From Gonatopus flavifemur (Eukaryota > Arthropoda > Insecta > Hymenoptera > Dryinidae), in the NCBI GenBank assembly GCA_018340375.1, contig JAFFJZ010000039.1, forward strand, positions 682,001-746,000: a stretch of DNA of 64,000 nucleotides, written 5' to 3'. Positions 56,354 through 64,000 of this stretch are shown in pieces. The position numbers were made by a program, and so were the translations under genes. The first letter of the stretch is position 1; every line of letters starts with the position of its first letter. Under the pieces are notes generated by a model. That model was not told the DNA's origin, searched no databases, and saw only the letters and a program-made list of their open reading frames with translations.

Positions 56354-59300
56354 ATGGCTCCTAAATTATCAAAAGGGGAGTTGGAAAGCAAAACCTTGGT
56401 AACAAGGAGAGAACGGCTTTTTACACGACTCCAAGTTACCTACGATATGATTTCGCGGCTTCCAGAAAGTGAGGACATTTTCTTAACGCGAGCGGCCAAA
56501 GCGAGTGCCGATTTCGACGATTTCGAGCGGGTGCAATCAAATATCGCGCGGTTAAACGCTCTGATTCCGGAAGACGCATATGTCGACACAGAACAAAGTT
56601 CATTGGCTTATGACGAGTTACACTTTTGTGTTCAAACAAAAGCAGACGCGTTACGCCCCGCTCAATTAAATCTTTCCGCCAATAGCTCGGGCGACGGGCC
56701 GGCTGCATCGTCCGTTCGGGGGGCGCGACCTGATTCGGTTCGGCCAAAATTGCCGCCTATCCAGATTCCCAAGTTTAAAGGGGACCTGGATAAGTTTCCC
56801 GCATTTCAATCGTTATTCGACACGTTGATCCATAACTCGGATCTACCGGATATCCAAAAATTCTCATTTCTAAAATCATATCTTGAACATCCTGCATCGA
56901 GCACGGTAGACCATTTCGAGTTCACTCCCGAGAATTATCAACCAGCGTATGAACGTCTGATTGCTAAATACACGGACAAGCGTCTAGTAGGGACCCATAT
57001 TTTAAATCGGCTTTTCCAGTTCAAACCATCACCCTCGGGGAAATTACCAACTCTGAGACAATTTGTCGATGTCTTTTGTGTGCAATATGAATCCCTTAAG
57101 GCTCTCAATATTTCTCAGCTTGCTGATTTCATCATATTCAACATTGCGTTGAAAGGCCTCGACTCAGATACAAAACAATTGTTCGAAGAAAAAAACGCTC
57201 AGACGACGTTTCCCTCTTTTTCTGACTTATCGACATTCGTACAACAACAATGCAAAATTGCGTCGTTAATCTCCCCTACACACAAGGGTACCCCTTCTTC
57301 GTCATCCTCCGTGGGTAACCGTTCAAGTATTCGGGGCCCTAGCTCTTCAAATGTTCCATCCCTCAAAACGTTTCTCTCGAATTCCCGAACAGACATCCCG
57401 AGACAAACTCCATCTGCTCGTCCAAAAGAACAGCGAGATCATACAGACAAATGCCCCGTATGCCACGCAGGACATAAAATTTACGCGTGTTCTGAATTTT
57501 TGGCCCTTTCACCCGAACAGAGGATAAATAAGATCAAACCTCTCAATCGGTGTTTCGCTTGTCTGGGATACCACTCGCGCTCCAATTGTACCAGCAGACT
57601 TAGTTGTCGGAAATGTCAAATTAAAAATCACCATACTTTGTTACATCGAAATTCCCAACAAACTGGTTCTGCTGAAGCTAAGGGCGATTCCCCCGATGTA
57701 TCCGAAAATAAAATCAACGCCCTCAAATGCCATACGAATCAGATGCACCCGGGCCCCAGTCCATCACAAGGTTTGTTGGGAACTGCCCAAGGAGTAATTC
57801 TTTCCGCTAGTGGGGATTGGGTTCCGTGTAGAGTAGTGGTAGACCCAGCAAGCGAATCATCGTTCATCACGGAAAACATGGTTCAGACTCTTAGGTTACC
57901 CCGTAAACGATTTCCAGTCGATATAATGGGAGTTGGGAACTCGCGATGCTCGAACCACAAGGGCTGTGTGGAATGTCACGTGAGGCCCGCGCACCGCCGA
58001 GAGCCAGAGTTGTCAATCGATGCGATCATATTACAATCGATTTCTTCGAATATTCCAAAGGCTCCTATCCCAGTTGCGGTACGACACCGTTTCGCGCATC
58101 TGGATTTAGCAGATCCGGATTTCGATTCTCCGGGCCCTATTGATCTTCTGATCGGGGTCCAACACTTTTCCGAGATTCTCGGAATTGATCCCATTCATAT
58201 ACGCGGAGAACCGGCAGCTCTTAGCAGCATTTTCGGTTTTCTGATCCTCGGGAAAGCTCCCATGACCCCAAGTCCGTCGGTGGTGTCCTCTTTCCTGACG
58301 TTCACCCCCTCAGTGGACGAACTATTGCAACGATTTTGGGAGATGGAACAACCTCAAATGACACATACTCCGAATCCTCAGGATGAGGAGTGTGAAGCAC
58401 ATTTCCGAAAGTACACAAGACGTGACGAAGAGGGACGTTACGAAGTATCTCTCCCCTTTCTAAACGGGGAACTTCCGACCAATCTAGGATCGACTAGAGA
58501 GGTCGCACGAAAGCGTTTACTCAACCTTGAACGTAGATTGGACCGCAATCCAACTCTGCGCCACGGTTACCAAGATAACCTTCAGGATTACGTTTCACAG
58601 GGGCATATGCGCCCATCCATTACACCCTCTGACTACGTGATGACGCATCACGCGGTGATTAAAGACAGCACGAGCACCAAAGTGCGGGTTGTGTTTAATG
58701 CAAGTGAGAAGAGCGACACGGGTCACTCCCTCAACGACTTTCTCGCGATCGGGCCTAAGCTCCAAACTGATATTGCAGACCTGCTTCTCAATTTTCGACT
58801 CCATGAAGTCGCTCTAACAGCCGATATCACTCAAATGTTTAGAAACATTCGTCTGCATCCCACAGACACACGATATACCCACATTCTCTGGCGCTCTGAT
58901 TTCACAGCGCCAATTCAAGAGTGGGAACTCACAACACTTCCCTTCGGACTCCGAAGTAGTCCCTACTTAGCTCAGAGAGTCATCAAACAATTGGTTGATG
59001 ATGAAGGAGAACAGTTTCCACTAGCCTCACAAGCTCTAACGACGAATATCTACGTTGACGATATCGTGTGCTCTGTTCCCAACGAAGACTCCGCCATATC
59101 CTTATACAACCAGCTCGAGCAATTACTCCGACGCGGAGGATTCGTGCTCCATAAAGTCTCCAGTAACAACTCGCGCGTTGTGGAACAAGTCTCGATCCCA
59201 AAACGAGAAACGTTGGTCTCATTCGATCAGTCTGAGTATGTCAAGTTGCTGGGACTACGATGGGACCCAGATTCAGATTCGTTTTGTTACGAAGTCCATG

Positions 59301-61539
59301 CAGATTCTATGATTCCCACCAAACGAGGGATCCTATCGCAGGTCGTCCGTATCTTTGACGTACTGGGATATTTGTCACCTGTCACTATTTGGATAAAACA
59401 ACTCATCCAGAAACTCTGGGTCATAGGAGTCGGATGAGACGATGAGCTACCGGAAGAGGTGACTCAAGCATGGTGCCACTTTCACTCTCAGCTTGGCTCT
59501 CTAGCAAAAATCCGAATCCCAAGAGCCTTGAACATATCTCGGCCAGCGGAGTATACGATCCTCGGATTCTGCGACGCGAGCGAGCGAGGCTACGCCGCTT
59601 GCTTATATTTACGCGTCACCAGCCCAACCAATGAGGTACAAACTCATCTGCTTAAGGCAAAGAGTAAAGTAGCTCCTCTCAAAACACTGACAATTCCTCG
59701 CCTCGAACTTGAAGGGGCCCTTCTCTTAACCACCCTCGTGACATCTGTCTCTAATTTCCTCGATACGCTCTCAGGCACGAAAATATTTTGCTTCACGGAT
59801 AGCGCTGTCGTCCTTGCTTGGCTCCACACCGCGCCTTTCAAACTCAAAACGTTTGTTGCAAACAGAGTGACACGAATCCTCGATACTCTTCCAGCATCCG
59901 GTTGGTGGCATGTAGATGGCAACAACAACCCAGCGGATGTCGCGTCACGGGGCATCCTCCCTCACTTACTCCTTGACTACAAGATTTGGTGGGAAGGCCC
60001 AGAGTTTATCAAAACGTCAGAATCAAGCTGGCCCATCTCGAAGGGGAATATCGTGCCTGATCTTCCTGAGTTGAAACCTCACACTCTAACGCTCATGACC
60101 ACGGCAGACACAGGTGACCCCGACGAGAATCGAATCGAAAGTCTTCTGAACAATCACTCCTCACTCTCTCGAATACAGCGAATCGTAGCTTATATACGAC
60201 GCTTCCTCCATAACGTCCGATCCAACACGAGAACTCGAACTCACGGACCTCTCACCCAACTAGAATTGCATAAATCACTGAATACGATCATATTCCATAC
60301 TCAGAGGCGTTACTATCCCAACGTCTTCCGTACACTAGCTCAAGACCGAGATCTTAAAGGGTTCATACGACACTTGACTCCCTTTGTCTCCAAGGAAGGA
60401 CCCTTAAGAGTGGGAGGTCGACTAACACACGCACCCCTAGATTACGAACAAAAGCACCCCTTGTTAGTTCCAAGACAAAGCCGAGTCGCCTGGTTAATAT
60501 GCGATCATTATCATAAGCTGAGTTTACACGGAGGTCCCCAGCTCATGCAGTCTCTAGTGCAACGGAAATTCTGGATACCCGGTTTCCGATCTCTGTGTCG
60601 CAGTTTTGTATTCAAGTGTACCGCGTGTTATAGGTTCAAGGCCAAACCAGTAGAGTCTTTCATGTCGAGTCTCCCGGGCGTCCGTTTTCAGCAGGTACGC
60701 GCCTTCGTTAATACGGGTGTCGATTTGGCCGGTCCGTATTTTATAAAAGAACATAGGCGTAAAAACGCTCGTAGTTTTGAGTCTTGGATTATCTTGTTTA
60801 TTTGCCTATCAACCCGCGCAGTCTACCTGGACGTCGTCGAAGACATCTCCACTCCAACATCCTTAGCTGCCTTAGACCGTTTCATCGCTCGACGAGGAGT
60901 CCCCGCCCAATTATGGAGTGACATGGGAACAAATTTTGTGGGAGCCGCACGTATTCTGAAGGACACCGTGAAACTCTTACTCACCGAGGAAGAGTCTATC
61001 CGTACCTATTGCGCAGAACGGCACATCAAGTGGAGACTCAACCCACCAGCAGCTCCTCATTTCGGCGGCTCTTGGGAAGCAGCCATTAAGAGCGCTAAAC
61101 ATCATCTGAAGCGTGTGATAGGAAACTTGCTACTCACGTTACCCGAATTTCTCACGTTACTGGCCAAAATCGAGGCCAAAATCGATGGACCCTGATAGCA
61201 CGAGCCGTGCAAGACTTCTGGAAGCGCTGGTCGACGGAATACGTAAATACGTTGATTCAGCGCACGAAATGGACGCGCAGAACTCCTGAGATCAGTCCTG
61301 GAACACTAGTGCTTCTCATCGACTCCTCTCTCCCACCAAATTTATGGAGTATGGGGCGTATTGTGGAAGGCCTACCAGGACCCGACGGCATAACCAGAGT
61401 AGCCAAAATACGGACACCCAGCGGGGTTCTCACTCGACCATTAACCAAGGTCTGCTTGCTGCCTTGTCAGACGGAAAAAACAGTTCAACCACAGGAAGAC
61501 CTACAATTGAGATCTGGCAACACGTTACCTAGGTCCTAA
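56354..61539 (+). pseudogene. BEL/Pao gag-pol of element 2, one stop and an internal deletion
   Basis: ATG 56354 opens 1,027 codons. Gag is DUF1759-like from about residue 135 (IPKFKGDLDKFPAF). Knuckles follow near 366 (CPVCHAGHKIYAC, CFACLGYHSRSNC). The protease-like motif VVVDPASESSFI lies near 495 and reverse transcriptase YVDDIVCS near 900. A TGA at 59435 interrupts, and the same frame resumes with RNase H (GFCDASERGYAA, CFTDSAVVLAW) and integrase (GVDLAGPYF, WSDMGTNFVG, GGSWEAAIKS). At about 61190 the integrase C-terminal region is joined abruptly to a downstream part in another frame (DFWKRWSTEYVN), consistent with loss of about 60 codons. The element is young but cannot encode a full polyprotein. 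Confidence 0.9.
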
Positions 61540-61552
61540 AAATATTCATTTT

Positions 61553-61563
61553 GGTGGGGGGAA
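61553..61563 (+). promoter_or_regulatory. polypurine tract of BEL element 2
   Basis: GGTGGGGGGAA immediately before the 3' LTR, the expected place for plus-strand priming. The single T does not exclude this role. Confidence 0.7.
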
Positions 61564-62343
61564 TGTTCCGTCGTGCGCCTGCAGACGGGGACGACTACAT
61601 ACAGCGTATACCTCTCCTCCAGCGGGATCACATGACCTCATTGCAAATTAGGGGAAATGGTCATCGACACGAGATGATCGCTGATAATCGATCGAGTCAG
61701 TGCGGCAAGAAGACTCCTCGCGTGAACCCACGCTTCTTATTCTAATACTTCTTACACGTGTCGCATCACTATTCTCTTTCTCTCCGTACCGATCTGAATA
61801 GTATACTTCGCGTATCCTCTCCCGTCGTTATACAAAGCATTCAGATATGAAAAACATTTAGTGCTCACGGTGGTGGCTGTTTTCTCTACCTTCGTGAAGG
61901 CATCGTTCCTCATTTCGCTCTCTTCGTGGGGTCTTCTTCTCTTCGACATTCTCTTCATCGATGACTGTCTGCCTCTCGTGGAATCTACGGTGCACCGCAA
62001 CGCTGCTGTATGCATGTATGAGTGAGTTCGAATGATTCTCTGGCCAGTGAATGGTAATATTAACCGCATAATGTTCATTAATTATTGATTGCTTGAATTC
62101 AGAGGAAGTGACACTTCTGAACTAGCATAATTTCCTTTTGTATTTGATTACGAGTTCAATTATATGTTATTTGAAGTTAATTACTCTCTTTCTTCTACTG
62201 CATGAGTCTACCTAGAGCGAGACAGAATTTATTCCATCTCATACAGTCCGCTAACGTTTCCGAAATCCCTTCCTTTTGCAATACAAGTTCAATATTCAAT
62301 TTTCTCTCCATTTCTTCATGTCAGCATGGCGAAGGCCGAAACA
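61564..62343 (+). repeat. 3' LTR of BEL/Pao element 2
   Basis: Direct repeat of 54208-54987, same 780-bp length, one substitution noticed (CTCATTG here, CTAATTG in the 5' copy). Followed by the CATAT duplication. Confidence 0.96.
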
Positions 62344-62811
62344 CATATTATTAATACTAAGGACGGGTTGTACATAAAAATTTCGGAACTGTTAAAAACA
62401 TCTAGAGCGGGAGCAAATCAACCGCTTTTGTTTGCGCCATATTCTAAAGAGAACCCGGAACTTTGTGTAGCATCCACAATACAAAGATATTTAGAGATGA
62501 CTAAGGACATCAGAGGGAAAGAAGACTATCTTTTCATATCTTTTAAGAAACCTTTCAAGCGAGTGTCATCGCAGACGTTAAGTAGATGGTTAAAAAACAT
62601 ATTAAAAAACAGTGGAATTGATGTATCAGTCTTCACCGCTCATTCGACGAGACACGCTTCGACATCAATGGCAGCTAAGAAGGGTATAGATTTAGATGTT
62701 ATTAGAAGGACAGCGGGATGGTCAGATACATCTAAAACTTTTGCGAATTTTTATAAGCGACCAGTTGCTGCAGATAGAAAAAAGTTTGCTATTAGTGTAC
62801 TTAGAGGTTGA

Positions 62812-63064
62812 TTAATCATAAATTATAAGCTACTACTTATTAACCATAAAGCTTTATATGAAACCAAAGGGAAATTATTTAATTAGTTGTTTTATAAATG
62901 TAACATTTATGGTTTTTTTTTGTAATCTAGTTTATGGTACTAAACGGTGATTATAGTACAAACACATTTATATAAAGTTTTTTGATAATACAAGTTTGGA
63001 AATAAACAGATAAATTTATAAACACACCTAAGAAATTGATTCAAATTGCGTAAACTCTGAACCA
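62812..63064 (+). other. DIRS 3' region between recombinase and terminal repeats
   Basis: AT-rich, no gene. AATAAA-like strings (for example AATAAAC at 63001) could serve as polyadenylation signals. Confidence 0.4.
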
Positions 63065-63175
63065 CTACATGGTAATCTCGAAGAACGGGGCTTGAAATAT
63101 GATTTTCCAGTTAAACGAACTTCGTGAAGTGAAGTTCTACTGGAATTATATGAAAGCCCCGTTCGAGACGATTAC
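63065..63175. repeat. DIRS internal complementary region
   Basis: 63065-63098 is the exact complement of the left end (50406-50439), and 63102-63175 is the complement of the right end (63354-63427). The trinucleotide ATG lies between them. In DIRS elements this region templates the joining of the ends into a circle before recombinase-mediated integration. Confidence 0.88.
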
Positions 63176-63241
63176 TCCCACCCTATTTTGTGTATTTTAA
63201 TCCCGCCCTTTTTTCAAACGCAATTTGTATACTCTGAAGTG

Positions 63242-63427
63242 ATGAGGTGGGAACGGAAGAGAGGTAAGGTATCGATTATAGATAGGTCGATATAAAGTGG
63301 TTTTTGAAACTCTGAACGTTGTGACATCTACCGCCAACGGGGTCTACTACATGGTAATCGTCTCGAACGGGGCTTTCATATAATTCCAGTAGAACTTCAC
63401 TTCACGAAGTTCGTTTAACTGGAAAAT
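63242..63427. repeat. DIRS right inverted terminal repeat
   Basis: The reverse complement of the left repeat over about 135 bp, with an extra outer stretch ending TTTAACTGGAAAAT at 63427. The outer part is shared only with the internal complementary region, as in known DIRS termini. Confidence 0.85.
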
Positions 63428-63534
63428 TTTTGCTTAAATCCTATAGTAGGGAATTCTAGATTCTTATAATGACAAATTACAACCAAAAATTGTGTTTCTA
63501 TTCAAAGGTAATAAAAAAAAAGTTCAGACATACT

Positions 63535-64000
63535 TTAATGATGCAGCAGTGGGATTGCATAAAATCTTCTCACACCATTCTTTGTTACATGTAATGTCAC
63601 GAGTTTTTGCTCTACATCATTACGTGGTATAATTATGTGTTCAGGGCATAATCCATCATTTAACTCCCACATATCTAAATGTTTGGAATTGAAAGGATAT
63701 TGGAAAATAGGTTTTTCCTTTTTCATTCGTGTACCCTGCAATTTGATGACACTAGAATCATCACCTAGTTGAAAAATTTCTCGGATTTCAAACAACGTAC
63801 TATTTTTCAACAATACAGTGTTATTGGGGTATGAAGAGGTGAGAATGCACTGCTTGAAGGATAATTTTTTTATAATGATCTTTCTCTCATTTTTATCAAA
63901 TTGTTGTTGCAGAATATTTATTTCTTGGGGAATATCTGGTATTTTAGGTTTCGCAAAATACTGTTCATGCAAACGACGAGATACTTGTGCCAGTGGCCGA
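63535..64000 (-). CDS. partial gene or transposon-derived C-terminal fragment, runs off the window
   Basis: The minus-strand frame is open from the window edge to a stop at 63535, at least 154 codons. It ends NDGLCPEHIIIPRNDVEQKL then HVTKNGVRRFYAIPLLHH. Upstream at the edge it reads RPLAQVSRRLHEQYF. This ending resembles, as I recall, the C-termini of uncharacterised insect proteins derived from DNA transposases, but I cannot name the family. It could equally be a host gene exon. The stop codon and the absence of frameshifts over the visible part favour a recent or maintained gene. Confidence 0.45.
   Translation of the reverse strand, partial: RPLAQVSRRLHEQYFAKPKIPDIPQEINILQQQFDKNERKIIIKKLSFKQCILTSSYPNNTVLLKNSTLFEIREIFQLGDDSSVIKLQGTRMKKEKPIFQYPFNSKHLDMWELNDGLCPEHIIIPRNDVEQKLVTLHVTKNGVRRFYAIPLLHH

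Larger units (their letters stand above)
54208..62343 (+). mobile_element. BEL/Pao LTR retrotransposon, element 2, very young insertion
   Basis: 8,136 bp with 780-bp LTRs of identical length and one noticed difference (A at 54292, C at 61648 region). A 5-bp duplication CATAT flanks it (54203-54207, 62344-62348). It has a primer binding site matching the 3' end of tRNA-Tyr, gag-pol of BEL/Pao order, and a polypurine tract. It is inserted within the DIRS recombinase gene. It is a different BEL lineage from element 1, judging by divergent proteins and LTRs. Confidence 0.96.
53640..62811 (+). pseudogene. DIRS tyrosine recombinase, split by BEL element 2
   Basis: The first part (about 53640-54207) has the N-terminal SAM-like domain (SIRQYGTGLKKWEKFC) and the first catalytic Arg in STAQRVQTL. 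BEL element 2 then intervenes. The second part (from about 62349 to 62811) has HSTRHASTSMA (His and second Arg), AGWSDTS, and the nucleophile Tyr in FANFYKRP. Both parts are in one frame if the insertion and one CATAT copy are removed. All catalytic residues of the family are visible. The enzyme would integrate the circular DNA intermediate by site-specific recombination. Confidence 0.9.
50406..63427 (+). mobile_element. DIRS-type tyrosine-recombinase retrotransposon, interrupted by BEL element 2
   Basis: The order is gag, reverse transcriptase, RNase H, then tyrosine recombinase. Termini are inverted (50406-50544 with 63242-63427), not direct. An internal complementary region at 63065-63175 joins the complement of the left end to the complement of the right end. 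These are the defining features of DIRS elements. Without the 8,136-bp BEL insertion plus its 5-bp duplication the element is about 4.9 kb. No target duplication is seen, as expected for recombinase integration. Confidence 0.92.

Overview
This window is AT-rich arthropod, most likely insect, nuclear DNA made mostly of transposable elements nested in one another. Evidence: BEL/Pao, DIRS and R1-clade retrotransposons, mariner-type transposons, a Maverick/Polinton, GT-AG spliced genes, and a multi-exon gene whose C-terminal exons resemble the DUF4806 family common in insects. The species cannot be named from the sequence. No rRNA, tRNA or CRISPR locus was seen.

Layout. 1-2732: foldback-type repeats with two MITEs. 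2733-9476: BEL/Pao element 1 (209-bp LTRs, broken gag-pol). 9477-13966: repeats, including an approximately 3.1-kb terminal-inverted-repeat element that encloses a very large palindrome. 13967-34098: a complete but decayed Maverick/Polinton (20,132 bp) with 6-bp target duplications (TAGGAT). It carries a minus-strand PC4-like gene, a spliced protein-primed DNA polymerase B, packaging ATPase, small conserved proteins, chromodomain integrase, capsid proteins and an intact adenain-like protease. Two mariner-superfamily transposons sit inside it: a DD41D element (21927-23958) and an intact DD34D mariner (29154-30447). 34105-35225: Helitron relic. 37362-41813 and 41870-43682: two same-strand R1-clade non-LTR retrotransposons, each bounded on both sides by (AAT)n. 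43828-49842: a minus-strand host-type gene whose ten coding exons join in frame (473 aa), with a nest of DNA transposons in its last intron. 50406-63427: a DIRS-type tyrosine-recombinase retrotransposon with inverted termini and an internal complementary region. Its recombinase gene is split by BEL/Pao element 2 (54208-62343; 780-bp LTRs with one difference noticed; CATAT target duplication). 63535-64000: a partial minus-strand reading frame that runs off the window.

How the genes work together. The Polinton genes form a virus-like set: replication (polymerase), integration (integrase), packaging (ATPase), virion maturation (protease) and capsid. Most have stops, frameshifts or lost catalytic residues, so this copy is probably dead. 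Within the Polinton only the protease, two or three small genes and the inserted mariner transposase look intact. Relative ages can be read from the nesting: the Polinton is older than the two mariners it contains, and the DIRS element is older than BEL element 2.
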